Below are positions 46,905-56,100 of a stretch of DNA of 64,000 bases, piece by piece (position 1 is the first letter of the stretch; every line of letters begins with the position of its first letter). Both the position numbers and the translations under genes were made by a program. A model generated the notes under the pieces. The model saw only the letters and a program-made list of their open reading frames with translations, was not told the origin of the DNA and ran no database searches. Source of the DNA: Geminicoccaceae bacterium. Its GTDB lineage: Bacteria; Pseudomonadota; Alphaproteobacteria; Geminicoccales; Geminicoccaceae. The stretch covers positions 1,613,501 through 1,677,500 of the forward strand of contig JACKIM010000001.1 of the NCBI GenBank assembly GCA_020638465.1. Direction: 5' to 3'.

Positions 46905-47956
46905 TTCATGCCCGTATTGGCGATGCCGGCGGTGATGAAGCGCTGCAGGAAGGCGAACACCAGCGCCACCGGGATGAGGGTGACGACGGTCATGGCCAGG
47001 ACATAGTGCCACTGGACGTCGAGCTCGCCCTGGAAGGCGTTGAGGCCGACCTGCAATGTGTAGACTTCCGAGCGGTTGAGGATGACCAGCGGCCAGAGGA
47101 AGTCGTTCCACCGCCACATGACGGAGAAGATGGCGAGCACGGCGATGGCCGGAAGCGACAGCGGCAGGACGATCTTCCAGTAGATGGACCACTCGCTGGC
47201 CTTGTCCATGCGCGCCGCCTCGATGACGTCGCGCGGCAGGGTCAGCATGTACTGGCGAAGCAGGAAGACTCCCGTGGGCGTTGCAGCACCCGGCAGGATG
47301 ACGCCCCAGAGCGAGTTGACCATTCCCAGTTCGGTGACCACGAGATAGGTCGGCACGAGAATGACGGTGATGGGGATCATCAAGGTACAGATCACGAACA
47401 GCATGATCGCATTGCGACCGGGAAATTCGTAGATCGCCAGGCCGTAGGCCGCCATCGAGTTGATCAGCAATGTTATCAGTGTGGCGACAATCGTCACGAA
47501 TACGGAATTCTGCAGGTATTGCAGGAAGTTGAACCGCTGGAGCGGTTCGCTGTAGTTCTCCGTCGCGATGCGGAATTCACGGACCGGTTCGCGATCGCCG
47601 ATCGGCAGGCGGAGAACTTCGCCGGGATTGTCGGGATCCACCATCTGTGCCTGGATGCCCACGCGCCGGATCTGTGCCAGTTCCCGGATACTTCCGTCCT
47701 CCATGGTCACGCGGAACAGGGGCAGGGGCTTGTCGTGACCTTCCACGGGAACGGAAATCTGCCCGAGCGGGAGAAAGGTCGGCGGATATTCGAGCAGCCC
47801 GGCCGGTGTCTTGAAGGATGACAGGACGAGCCACACGACCGGCCCGAACATCAGGATGACACCGAGCGCCAGATAGATGACGGCGAAAACGTCCGTCCAG
47901 TGCCTGCTGCCGTCGCGTTCGCGTCTCGCGGTGAGGAGATCGACAAGCCGCCGCAT
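46901..47956 (-). CDS. ABC sugar permease, MalG-like with long periplasmic insert
   Basis: This is a 351-residue permease. After TM1 (about 15-40) there is a soluble stretch of roughly 95 residues (about 45-140, containing PVEGHDKPLPLFRVTMEDGS) before TM2. The usual MalG core then follows, with EAA loop MLTLPRDVIEAARMDKASEWSIYWKIVLPLSLPA. Most MalG-type permeases have only a short loop there. The insert may contact the binding protein. The start overlaps the stop of the preceding permease. Confidence 0.88.
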   Translation of the reverse strand: MRRLVDLLTARRERDGSRHWTDVFAVIYLALGVILMFGPVVWLVLSSFKTPAGLLEYPPTFLPLGQISVPVEGHDKPLPLFRVTMEDGSIRELAQIRRVGIQAQMVDPDNPGEVLRLPIGDREPVREFRIATENYSEPLQRFNFLQYLQNSVFVTIVATLITLLINSMAAYGLAIYEFPGRNAIMLFVICTLMIPITVILVPTYLVVTELGMVNSLWGVILPGAATPTGVFLLRQYMLTLPRDVIEAARMDKASEWSIYWKIVLPLSLPAIAVLAIFSVMWRWNDFLWPLVILNRSEVYTLQVGLNAFQGELDVQWHYVLAMTVVTLIPVALVFAFLQRFITAGIANTGMK

Positions 47957-48972
47957 CAACTGCCGTCCTTTCGTCGTGTCAGCCCGAGTTGGACGATGGT
48001 CAGGACGAACAGGACGAGTCCCAGCAGTACCGAGGCCGCGGAGGCGAGACCGCGATTCTGGATCTGGTTGGTGAATCCTGTGTTGTAGATGTACTGCACG
48101 ATGAACTGCGTGGCCGTTCCCGGTCCGCCGCCGGTCAGCACGAATACTTCATCGAAGATCTGCACGGCGCGGATCAGTGCCAGGACCAGCACGACAAGGA
48201 AGTTTGGCCAGAGCAGGGGCAGCGTGATGCGCCAGAACACCCGTTCCCGCGATGTTCCGTCCATTTCGGCCGCTTCGTAGAGATCACGCGGGATGGCCTG
48301 CAATCCGGCCAGCAGAATCAGTGTGTAGAAGCCCGTATGCGCCCACACCGATACGAAGATCGCCCAGAACATCGACCAGCCAGGGGAGACGAAGAACAGG
48401 ATCTTGTCAATTCCGACGGATTCGAGCCCCGCATTGAGCAATCCCTCGCGCAGCAGGATCCATTTCCAGATCAACGCGACCACGACCGGCGACAGCAGCA
48501 CCGGGAAGAAGAACACGGCGCGGAAGAAGCCGCGTCCGCGCATGTCCCGGTTGAGGATGAGTGCGGTGACCAGCGATACGAGGACCATGACCCCGACCTG
48601 AAAGAACACGAAGGCCGCCGTGTTGTAGATGGCGCGCCAGAACCGGTCCTGACGGCATGTCTTCGGGTCGAGATAGCTCGTGCATTCCATCAGGTAGGAA
48701 TATTGCTCGCCGCCGACATAGGGCCTTTCCGACAGATAGAGATTGGTGCCGCCGGTCATTGAAAAGAAGAAATTGATGACCAGTGGCAATGCTACGAAAA
48801 TGCCGAAAAACACCATGTTGGGAGCAACGAAGGCGTAAGGCATGCGCTGCCAGCCGACGATCCTCTGCACCGCCGCCATGACCGGTTCGAGAAGCCTGAA
48901 AACCAGTCCCGCCGGCCATGCGGCCCAGGCGCTCAAATGCTCGCCGAACCCCTTGCGCTCCCCCTCGTGCAC
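47956..48972 (-). CDS. ABC sugar permease, MalF/UgpA-like
   Basis: This 338-residue permease has an N-terminal amphipathic region, TM1 (VAPNMVFFGIFVALPLVINF), a periplasmic loop with two cysteines (SYLMECTSYLDPKTCRQD), and then the core helices with EAA loop LQAIPRDLYEAAEMDGTSRE. It pairs with the MalG-like partner encoded just downstream. The start is a GTG at 48972. Confidence 0.88.
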   Translation of the reverse strand: MHEGERKGFGEHLSAWAAWPAGLVFRLLEPVMAAVQRIVGWQRMPYAFVAPNMVFFGIFVALPLVINFFFSMTGGTNLYLSERPYVGGEQYSYLMECTSYLDPKTCRQDRFWRAIYNTAAFVFFQVGVMVLVSLVTALILNRDMRGRGFFRAVFFFPVLLSPVVVALIWKWILLREGLLNAGLESVGIDKILFFVSPGWSMFWAIFVSVWAHTGFYTLILLAGLQAIPRDLYEAAEMDGTSRERVFWRITLPLLWPNFLVVLVLALIRAVQIFDEVFVLTGGGPGTATQFIVQYIYNTGFTNQIQNRGLASAASVLLGLVLFVLTIVQLGLTRRKDGS

Positions 48973-49056
48973 GCGCTGTCCTCCCCGGACGATGGATGCC
49001 TCGCCAGCCAGCCGCCGGCCCGGAACGCCAAGTCCCGGGCCGGCCGGCGCCTGCTG

Positions 49057-50340
49057 TCACTGGCGCTGCTTTTCCTCGATCTGCTGCTGGACATCGCTGG
49101 TCATGCGTTCGAATGCCTCGTCGAGCGTCAGTTCGCCGACAATCGCCTCGCCCAGTCGGGAGATCAGCGCATTGAACATCACGCGATTGTATTTGTAGCC
49201 CTGCAGGTCGTAGGCAATGGGGGAGATGGTCGGAACCGCACCGGAGAATGTTTCGAGTGCATGTTTCGCGCGCGGGTCGTCCGTGGCGAAATCCACACCA
49301 CCCCTGGCCAGCCCGAGATGCCCGGGGATGAACAGGGTCTTGCCGTAGAACTCGGCCAGCACATCCTTGCTGGCCAGATAATCCATCAGTTTGGCGACTT
49401 CCTCGGGATGTTCGGTATCCTTGATGGCGACCAGTGCTGCGCCGCCGGGCATGCCGGTGCAGGCCGCGGGGCCGCATGGGGCCGGTACCGCCCACCAGTC
49501 GAACGCGTCGCCGATCTTTTCGGCGAATTGCGGCACCTGCCAGGACCCGGACATGTACATCACGACCTGGGCGTTGGCGAATTCCTCGTTGGCGCCGAGA
49601 TAGGTCGAACCGGATACCGAACCCCACAGGTCCTTGGCCATGGTGCCGTCCTGGTGCCAGTCATACAGCTTGGTGGCCATCGCCTTCAGGCCATCGTCCA
49701 CCAGTGCAGGATTTCCCTTGTCGTCGAAGAACTTCGCGCCCATGGAGATCGCCGGCCCGGCAACGCGGTGCCCGGAACGGTCCCATGCCATCGGGATCGG
49801 GATGTCGAGTTTCTGCGCCACTTCCCTGGCCGCGCCGGCCCAGTCATCCCATGTTGCACCGTCGCCGGGCATGTCGACCCCGGCCTGCTCGAACAGCGTC
49901 TTGTTGACGTAGGGGCCGGTGACCGTGAGCTGGGTCATGAAGCCGGAAATGGCCTTGCTTTCGGCGTTGGGCCGCAGCCATTTGAGGAACGGGCCGAAGC
50001 TCTCCTCCCAATAGGCGGCGTCGGAGATGTAGGGCGTGAGATCCAGATAGTACTGCGACAGGCCACCGAGATCGGTGACGCGGGCGATGTCGGGACCTTC
50101 GCCGGCCTCAAGCTGGACGGGAAGGCTTTCCAGAATGGCCTTGTAGGGAACGATGTCGAGCGTCACCTTGATATCGGGATTCGCTTCCTCGAACTTGTCG
50201 AGGGCCGACCGCATCGCCTCGCTTTCATTGCCGTCATTGTACCAGCTGATGCGCAGATCGGTTTCGGCGAATGCCGCGCCGGCATTCAGGCCGACTGCGG
50301 CGACACCCGCCAGCAGCACCGGTTTCCACGAATATCCCAT
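49057..50340 (-). CDS. ABC extracellular sugar-binding protein
   Basis: This 427-residue family 1 solute-binding protein has the signal peptide WKPVLLAGVAAVGLNAGAAF, cut near AFA-ET. The mature part begins LRISWYNDGNESEAMRSALD. YLDLTPYI, MSGSWQVPQFAEKIGD and GGAALVAIKDTEHPEEVAKL are characteristic. It catches a sugar or polyol in the periplasm for the two permeases. It is the first gene of the six-gene operon and has a good agggagga ribosome site. Confidence 0.92.
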   Translation of the reverse strand: MGYSWKPVLLAGVAAVGLNAGAAFAETDLRISWYNDGNESEAMRSALDKFEEANPDIKVTLDIVPYKAILESLPVQLEAGEGPDIARVTDLGGLSQYYLDLTPYISDAAYWEESFGPFLKWLRPNAESKAISGFMTQLTVTGPYVNKTLFEQAGVDMPGDGATWDDWAGAAREVAQKLDIPIPMAWDRSGHRVAGPAISMGAKFFDDKGNPALVDDGLKAMATKLYDWHQDGTMAKDLWGSVSGSTYLGANEEFANAQVVMYMSGSWQVPQFAEKIGDAFDWWAVPAPCGPAACTGMPGGAALVAIKDTEHPEEVAKLMDYLASKDVLAEFYGKTLFIPGHLGLARGGVDFATDDPRAKHALETFSGAVPTISPIAYDLQGYKYNRVMFNALISRLGEAIVGELTLDEAFERMTSDVQQQIEEKQRQ

Positions 50341-50526
50341 GTCCTGATCCTCCCTGACCTGTGTGCACAATGTCCTGTGCAATGCCCGGCTTGTCGAGTC
50401 TTCGTTGGCTGTTCCATACCGGTCGCGGCCACGCTGTCAATTCCGCGAGACCGGACTGGCAACGGTTGGCAAAGTCTGCCATCTGCCGGATGGAAGGCGA
50501 CTTCATTCGATTTCCCGACCATCCCG

Positions 50527-51423
50527 ATGGGGCGAACTTTGCTGTCCGACCGCCTGCGCGTCTTGTTGAATTTACCGGATTCCCGATCCTTTCGGTGCGA
50601 GCGGTCCCGCGAGGCCATCGAGGCGGGATTTTCCGTCCACCGGCTGTGCATCGTGACGGATACGGGCACGATTCCTTCCACGTTGCTGCAACCGGAAATG
50701 CCGAACGGCGCGGCCATCCTCTATTGCCACGCCCATGGCAACCGGCCCGATATCGGGCGGGCGGAGGTGCTCATTGGCCGGCCCGCCATCGGGGAACCGT
50801 TTGGATCACAGTTGGCAAGGTGTGGTTTTGCCGTGCTCTGTGCCGACATGCCCGGTTTCGGCGAACGGCAGGGGGAGGGCAGCGAAAGCGCCCTCGTCAA
50901 GGCCGCCCAGTGGCGCGGCGAAACGCTCATGGGGCGGATGCTGTCGGACCTCATTCTGGCCGTGGATGCGCTCGCCGGAATCGACGGGGTCGACGCGGAC
51001 AGGATCGGCGCCTTCGGCCTGTCGATGGGCGCCACCCATGCGTACTGGCTTGCCGCGTTGGATCGGCGCATCGCGGCTGTCGCCCACGCCTGCGCATTTT
51101 CCGACATGTCGCCGTTGATCGACAGTGGCGCGCATGACCTGCATGGCCACTACATGACCGTGCCGGGTTTCCTCGCGATTGGCGACATGGGCGACGTCGC
51201 GGCGTCGATAGCGCCGCGCCCCCAGTTCATCGCATCGGGCGCGGACGATCCGCTGACCCCGCAACGAGCCCTCGGTCCGGCCCTTCACACCGCAAGCGAG
51301 GCCTACGGAGCGCATGGGGATCTCACCATCCTGACCGAAGCGGGCAGCGGGCACCGGCTCACGCCACGGATGCGCCGGGACATCCTCGCCTTCTTCGATC
51401 GCACGCTGGCGAGACCTGCCTGA
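50527..51423 (+). CDS. alpha/beta hydrolase, dienelactone hydrolase-like
   Basis: This is a hydrolase of about 298 residues. The oxyanion strand AAILYCHAHGNRPDIG, the nucleophile elbow GAFGLSMGATHA (Ser), a later ASGADDPLTP (Asp) and EAGSGHRLTP (His) give a complete catalytic triad. No signal peptide is present. The ATG at 50527 has no clear ribosome site; the frame stays open far upstream, but that part is antisense to the binding-protein gene. It is divergent from the sugar operon. Confidence 0.8.
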   Translation: MGRTLLSDRLRVLLNLPDSRSFRCERSREAIEAGFSVHRLCIVTDTGTIPSTLLQPEMPNGAAILYCHAHGNRPDIGRAEVLIGRPAIGEPFGSQLARCGFAVLCADMPGFGERQGEGSESALVKAAQWRGETLMGRMLSDLILAVDALAGIDGVDADRIGAFGLSMGATHAYWLAALDRRIAAVAHACAFSDMSPLIDSGAHDLHGHYMTVPGFLAIGDMGDVAASIAPRPQFIASGADDPLTPQRALGPALHTASEAYGAHGDLTILTEAGSGHRLTPRMRRDILAFFDRTLARPA

Positions 51424-51500
51424 CCCCGCCCGGGGCAGTGGCCAGGCCGGAACGGAAGGGTACGGCCCATTCCGGATGGTCCGATATCGACGGCGGCCGG

Positions 51501-52031
51501 TCAGTTCCAGCGGGTCGACGCGGTGATAGCCTTGTCGAATTCCGCGAGGTTCTCGTCGATTCGCGCAAGTGCCGACTGCCGGTCCACGCCGTAGCCCTCG
51601 CGGCCCAGCTCGTCGATGGCCCAGATCAGGCTGGTCAGTTCCATGCGCATGATCAGCAGCGTCTTGGACCGTTCGAGATTGGTGGGATCGCGATAGGTCC
51701 GGCTCAGTTGGGCGAGCCTCTCGTTGAGCGCAGCGCTGGTCCGCCTTAGGCCCGCAACCATCACCTGAAACCCGCCATCGGAGATGCCGGCAAGGTCCGT
51801 GACATCGATCCCGTCGTCGAAGCTGACCGGGGTGATCGATGCCGGAGCCTGGTCGATCTCGTTTCGCAGCACGGCGGTCTGTTCCATCGCGCCGCCGAGA
51901 TCGCGCTTCATCTTGCCGATGAGGCCGGCCATCTGCGGAGAAACGGCCTGCGCCGACATCGTCGAGGCCGCGAGGATCAGGGCCGGCAAGATGCAAAGGG
52001 CCTTGAAGTGCTTCATCCTTGTCGTCGTCAC
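51501..52031 (-). CDS. secreted hypothetical protein
   Basis: This 176-residue protein has a clear signal peptide (FKALCILPALILAASTMSAQ, cut near AQA-VS). The mature part is mainly helical and charged (QMAGLIGKMKRDLGGAMEQT, RLAQLSRTYRDPTNLERSKT), with no recognised domain. The GTG at 52031 is preceded by ggaaa; ATG 52016 is an alternative. It is divergent from rpmB. Confidence 0.7.
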   Translation of the reverse strand: MTTTRMKHFKALCILPALILAASTMSAQAVSPQMAGLIGKMKRDLGGAMEQTAVLRNEIDQAPASITPVSFDDGIDVTDLAGISDGGFQVMVAGLRRTSAALNERLAQLSRTYRDPTNLERSKTLLIMRMELTSLIWAIDELGREGYGVDRQSALARIDENLAEFDKAITASTRWN

Positions 52032-52123
52032 GTTGGCGTTTCCATGTTTCTGGGGTGATCGACAACTGCCATCATAGAATCGAACGCCTAACGATTCGTG
52101 AAGATGTCCGCCAGAATGCTCCG

Positions 52124-52149
52124 CCCGACCGCCGTGCTTGACGGTCGGG
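52124..52149 (+). other. hairpin upstream of rpmB
   Basis: An 8-bp GC stem (cccgaccg 52124-52131 with cggtcggg 52142-52149, loop 10 bases) lies 90 bp before the rpmB start. It could be in the 5' leader of the L28 mRNA or terminate an incoming transcript; there is no U-tract. Confidence 0.4.
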
Positions 52150-52239
52150 TGAATGGAGCGTAACTACTCGCCCCGATTGGCGCGAGCTGCGACGCTCTTG
52201 CGCACCGTTATTCTCGTTCCCAGACTGAGGTATCGTATC

Positions 52240-52527
52240 ATGGCACGGCGTTGCAGCCTTACCGGCAAGGGTGTGCAGACAGGAAACAATGTCAGCCACG
52301 CGAACAACAAGACGCGCAGGCGTTATCTGCCCAACGTGCAGCAGCGCAACCTGTTCAGCGAGACGCTGGGCGAGAGCGTGCGCGTGAAGATTGCCGTCAA
52401 CACGCTGCGCACCATCGAGAAGAAGGGCGGGCTCGACGCCTTCCTCCTCGACGCCAGGAGCAGTGAACTGCCGGGTGCGCTGGTTCGCATGCGCCGGCGC
52501 CTCGAAGCGGCACGCCAGTCGTCCTGA
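52240..52527 (+). CDS. rpmB: 50S ribosomal protein L28
   Basis: This 95-residue basic protein begins MARRCSLTGKGVQTGNNVSH, the conserved L28 opening. ANNKTRRRYLPNVQ and a helical C-terminus ending in RRRLEAARQ follow. It is a structural protein of the large ribosomal subunit. The ATG at 52240 follows tgagg. It sits divergent from the secreted protein gene and convergent with the phytase-like lipoprotein gene. Confidence 0.95.
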   Translation: MARRCSLTGKGVQTGNNVSHANNKTRRRYLPNVQQRNLFSETLGESVRVKIAVNTLRTIEKKGGLDAFLLDARSSELPGALVRMRRRLEAARQSS

Positions 52528-52548
52528 TCCATCTCCCTCGGGGCTGCT

Positions 52549-53520
52549 TTATCCGGTCTCGTCCGGCGTCATGACGTCGATGGTGATGTCGTAGAGCAGG
52601 GTTTCCTGCAGCGGGTTGAAATTGTCGTCCGATAACAGGGTCGCGGTGACAAGGCCGTTGGCCTGTTTTCGTGTGGCGATGGCTTCGAAGTTGTCCATGT
52701 GCATCGGCGGTCGCAGGTGGACGAGGCGCTGCGGGATGAGGCGGGCGTCAGGCGAGGTCAGGTCGCTCGCGTTGACCATCGAAATTCGCGACTGCCATCC
52801 CGAGAGGAACCCGAACCGGCGCTCCAGCACGAAGATGCGGTCACCGATGCGGTCCGCACCGGTGACCTTGAAGTCGGGCGCGGCGCGGTAGGACAGCGTG
52901 TGCGCGTCTCGGCCATCGACCCACGAAACGGCATAACCGTCGCGTTCGGGTTTTGCCTCGCTGAAGGCGATCCAGCCGCCACCGGGGGCGCTGCACAGCC
53001 CCTCGATGCCCTCATTGCCGGAAAGGTCGGGAAAGCTGGTGGCCGGGCCGTCGCGGCTCATCATCGCATTATCCCGGCGGAGATCGAGGTGGCGCAGAGT
53101 CTGCCGGTCTTCCAGTCCGATGGTCAGGCGTTCAGGCCGGTCGCCGGCAAGCGCCTCGACGTCGAGGGCGGCGCGCCGGATGTCGGGTGCCTCAAGCGAG
53201 GCGGCACGCCAGTCATACAAATTTGTCAATAATCCCTGATCGTCAAATTTTGGCGTCGCACGGAAAATTGTTCCGCGATCGCTCACCGCATAAAGATGGC
53301 CATCCTGCCAGACTGCCCCCGACAGGCCACCGAACCGCGGATCGTCCGATGTCAGGCGGAAACCGCGCAGGTCGCGAATGCGCGCCGTTCCCGGCTCCGG
53401 ATTCCGGTCGCGGTCGAGGGCCAGCGGTTCGAGCGTGACCGTGATCGGCTGCCACGGCAGGGCGGGAGCCGTCACGGGCTGACAGGCCGTGAGCGCGACA
53501 AGGACCAGCAACGATCGCAT
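52549..53520 (-). CDS. phytase-like esterase lipoprotein
   Basis: This 323-residue lipoprotein has a short hydrophobic N-terminus ending in a lipobox-like LTAC (LLVLVALTACQP), so it should be lipid-anchored. The rest matches the beta-propeller family called esterase-like activity of phytase: LRGFRLTSDDPRFGGLSG, GHLYAVSDRGTIF, GNEGIEGLCSAPGGGWIA, MDNFEAIATRKQANG. A substrate is not established. The start at 53520 was chosen for the lipoprotein signal. Confidence 0.83.
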   Translation of the reverse strand: MRSLLVLVALTACQPVTAPALPWQPITVTLEPLALDRDRNPEPGTARIRDLRGFRLTSDDPRFGGLSGAVWQDGHLYAVSDRGTIFRATPKFDDQGLLTNLYDWRAASLEAPDIRRAALDVEALAGDRPERLTIGLEDRQTLRHLDLRRDNAMMSRDGPATSFPDLSGNEGIEGLCSAPGGGWIAFSEAKPERDGYAVSWVDGRDAHTLSYRAAPDFKVTGADRIGDRIFVLERRFGFLSGWQSRISMVNASDLTSPDARLIPQRLVHLRPPMHMDNFEAIATRKQANGLVTATLLSDDNFNPLQETLLYDITIDVMTPDETG

Positions 53521-53811
53521 CAACAGGGACAACGGCAACTCCTTTTTGAAGGTCTTTGGCGAGTTTCGCCCGTGGCGCGAGGGGCCTCGCTGGACACTGC
53601 AGGTGAGCATGGCTATAGACGCCGAACCGGTTGTCGTCATCCGTTCGGCCAACGTGAATCGCGTGTCGGGCGGGAATCGCGTCGACCATGGCCGGTTGTC
53701 GCGGTGGTGCAGGCGATGCTCCGCTGCTTGTGCCGGCCAGGCAGCCGGCTCGGTTCAACATCGAGGGATGGTTTCGCGACCGTGTTATCCGCAGGTCTGG
53801 ATGGACTGACG

Positions 53812-54453
53812 ATGGAGCGGCTTTCGGGCATCGAGATGCCGGTCGCCGCACTGGCCTTGCTGGGACTTGCGGCGTTGCTCGCCCATACGGTCTGCCGGCG
53901 CTGGCTGGAGCGTAGCGACAGTGCCTTTGCACCGTTCGTATCGGCCCTGGCGGTCATGTCCATTGCCTGGGTGACGGCCGTCATCGTCCGCATCATCCCG
54001 CCACCCGATGATGCCGTGCTGGATGACGCCGTGATAAGTGTGCGAATTGGCACAATTCTCCTGGTCGTGATGTTCTCCTTCTTGTGGTTCCGCTCGCCCA
54101 TGGCGCCCCTGTGGCGGGCCTTGCGTGGCAATCCGCGCGGCGTCTGGCTGCTCGGCATCTCCATCCGGGCGGCCACCGGCCGGGCCGTCGGTTGTGCGCT
54201 GGCCGGCTCGGTCATGGCCGGAATTGCCCTGGGTTTCGCACCTGATTTCTCCCTCGATTTCTGGGTGGTCTGCCTGGCAGCCCTGACCCTTGCCATATCC
54301 GCCGGTTTCATGGCATCGTTGATAACCGGCCCCGTGCTGGCCGCCGTGGCGCTGCTGGCGCCGTTCGAGCTGGCTGTCGCGGTGGCGGGGCTTGCCGTCG
54401 TTTTCGCCCTCGCCATGGTCACGCTCGCCCGGACGGATAGTGAACTTGCCTGA
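53812..54453 (+). CDS. divergent LivH-like membrane protein
   Basis: This is a protein of about 213 residues with six or so hydrophobic helices. The central stretch, with a short cytoplasmic loop NPRGVWLLGISIRAATGRAV and the following AGSVMAGIALG, lines up with the loop of branched-chain amino acid permease LivH (LLGINV...). It is shorter than LivH (about 290-310 residues) and lacks its N-terminal helices and conserved GLSLG and NFAHG motifs. The ATG at 53812 is used, but a GTG at 53782 is possible. It is the first of four overlapping genes in the order livH, livM, livG, livF. Confidence 0.65.
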   Translation: MERLSGIEMPVAALALLGLAALLAHTVCRRWLERSDSAFAPFVSALAVMSIAWVTAVIVRIIPPPDDAVLDDAVISVRIGTILLVVMFSFLWFRSPMAPLWRALRGNPRGVWLLGISIRAATGRAVGCALAGSVMAGIALGFAPDFSLDFWVVCLAALTLAISAGFMASLITGPVLAAVALLAPFELAVAVAGLAVVFALAMVTLARTDSELA

Positions 54454-55312
54454 TCGCGATCATCCGGTTGTCATTCTGGCACTGCTGTTCGCCCTGCTCG
54501 CGCCGGGGCTGGCGATGTATCAGCTGGGGGTCCAGGGTTCGGACTACCTTCTCGTCCATGCCGTGGGCGTGATCCTGCTCATATCCGGGGCGTACTTCGT
54601 GCTGGGGCTGGCGGATACGGGTATTCTCGGTTTTGTTGGTGTGATTGCGTTGTGCAGCTGGGGTGCCCGGTGGCTGCTGCCGGTCCTGTCAATACCGCTG
54701 GCCGCCATCCTGGGTGGCGCTGCGACCGGACTGCTGGTGGTGTTCACGAGGGGGTTGTCCAAGGTCGTGACCCTCAGCGCCAGCCTGGTCATCGCCGTCC
54801 TGCTGCTGCAGGCGATTCCCACGGCCACGCCGCAGCAGGCCGTCACCGATCTGTTCGAGATGGGCTGGCTGGCCGCGGCGGCGCTTCTGGCCGTACTGTA
54901 TTTCTCCCGGAGCACTGCTGCTGACGCATTGCGGCTGCGTCTGCAGAACGACGAACGCGCGGCGCCCGTCTTGCTGTCGGTACCGGTGCACGACCTGCAG
55001 CTGCTGATGGCCGTCGTCGGCGGAGCCGTCGCCGCGATCGGATGCGCGGTGCTCGACCATGTCGGCTGGTCGCCCCTGGACCAGGCCGAAACCCATGCGC
55101 GCCTTGTCACCGTACTCGGTGTTGCGGTGGTCATCATGGTCGGCGGGCAGCAGCGCCTGGGCCATCTGCTCATCGTGGCCCTGCCGCTGATGCTGTTGCC
55201 CGCGGCGGCCCGCCTCCTGCACCCCGGCATGCCGGATGCGACCCTGGCGATATCGATGCTCGGCGTGGCGCTCGCCGTCTGGCTGGGGAAATCGCGATGG
55301 GTGGCGCGATGA
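54440..55312 (+). CDS. divergent LivM-like membrane protein
   Basis: The 290-residue protein has about ten hydrophobic helices. The order of elements (DYLLVHAVGVILLISGAYFV, GILGFVGVIALCSWGARWLL, then a cytoplasmic stretch LRLRLQNDERAAPVLLSVPV followed by DLQLLMAVVGGAVAAIG) parallels LivM, whose loop reads ENELAAEALG. The classic GYAG-LSLGHAAFFG and GGLGT motifs are absent. The GTG at 54440 overlaps the upstream gene by 14 bp. Confidence 0.65.
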   Translation: MNLPDRDHPVVILALLFALLAPGLAMYQLGVQGSDYLLVHAVGVILLISGAYFVLGLADTGILGFVGVIALCSWGARWLLPVLSIPLAAILGGAATGLLVVFTRGLSKVVTLSASLVIAVLLLQAIPTATPQQAVTDLFEMGWLAAAALLAVLYFSRSTAADALRLRLQNDERAAPVLLSVPVHDLQLLMAVVGGAVAAIGCAVLDHVGWSPLDQAETHARLVTVLGVAVVIMVGGQQRLGHLLIVALPLMLLPAAARLLHPGMPDATLAISMLGVALAVWLGKSRWVAR

Positions 55313-56100
55313 CCGTCGACGACCTGCCGATACGCCGGGTGCGCCTGGAGGTCGAGGAACTGGCCTTCACGCGGCCGTCCGGCGACCTGTTCGGGCCGAT
55401 GAGCTTCAGCGTGCACACGGATGAGATCCTGGGTGTGATCGGCCCCACCGGTGCCGGCAAGGGTGACCTCGTCGACCTGCTCTGCGGCCGCCAGATGGCC
55501 CGGGCCGGCGCCATCAAGCTCGACGGCCAGCGGATCGACATGCTTCCCGCCCATGCGCGAAGCAGGCTCGGGCTGGTCATGGTCGCCGGCTCGGCACCGG
55601 CCCTTCCCGACGTGACCGTCCATGACTGGCTGGCCATGTCGATCCAGCTCGTCGACCGCTCGCCATTGCAGTTGCTGCTGCGCGGCCGCCGCCGGCTGGA
55701 TTCGCGGCAGATCGGCGACATCGAGGCGACCCTTCAATTCTGCTCGTTGCATCACGTCGCCGGGGACAGCCTTGCCAGCCTCACCCCCGCCCAGCGGCGC
55801 ATGACCGAGATCGCCCGCGGGCTCTGCCAGCGCCCGCGACTGCTCCTGTTGCACCGGCCGCTTGCCGGCCTGCCGCGCATGCACCGCCACGACTTCTCGC
55901 TGGTGCTCAGGGACATCGCCGCGGAGGCCGTGTCGATGGTGGTGATCGACGAGCAGCTCGACGCGCTGGCGACCCTGTGCCAGCGCTTCATCGTCCTCCA
56001 GCGCGGCCACCTGGTAGCCAGCGGATCCCTCGATGTCCTGGGGTCGAACCAGGCCGCCATGCAGGCCTTCACCGGCACTGCCCCGGGCAAGGTCGCATGA
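55309..56100 (+). CDS. LivG-like ATPase domain with degenerate motifs
   Basis: This 263-residue protein has the fold order of LivG. Its Walker A reads GPTGAGKGD, where the hydroxyl residue after the lysine is replaced by glycine. The signature region reads SLTPAQRRMTEIARGL instead of LSYGQQR. Walker B reads LLLLHRPLAGL, so both the Asp and the catalytic Glu are lost. The DEQLDALATLCQRFIVL end fits the H-loop region but without a clear histidine. Catalysis therefore seems unlikely, although nucleotide binding remains possible. It overlaps its neighbours by four bases on both sides. Confidence 0.75.
   Translation: MTVDDLPIRRVRLEVEELAFTRPSGDLFGPMSFSVHTDEILGVIGPTGAGKGDLVDLLCGRQMARAGAIKLDGQRIDMLPAHARSRLGLVMVAGSAPALPDVTVHDWLAMSIQLVDRSPLQLLLRGRRRLDSRQIGDIEATLQFCSLHHVAGDSLASLTPAQRRMTEIARGLCQRPRLLLLHRPLAGLPRMHRHDFSLVLRDIAAEAVSMVVIDEQLDALATLCQRFIVLQRGHLVASGSLDVLGSNQAAMQAFTGTAPGKVA

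Noticed and set aside
48937..50526. Long open frame continuing upstream of the alpha/beta hydrolase
   Set aside because: This part is antisense to the sugar-binding protein gene and has no family features; only the region from 50527 resembles a hydrolase.
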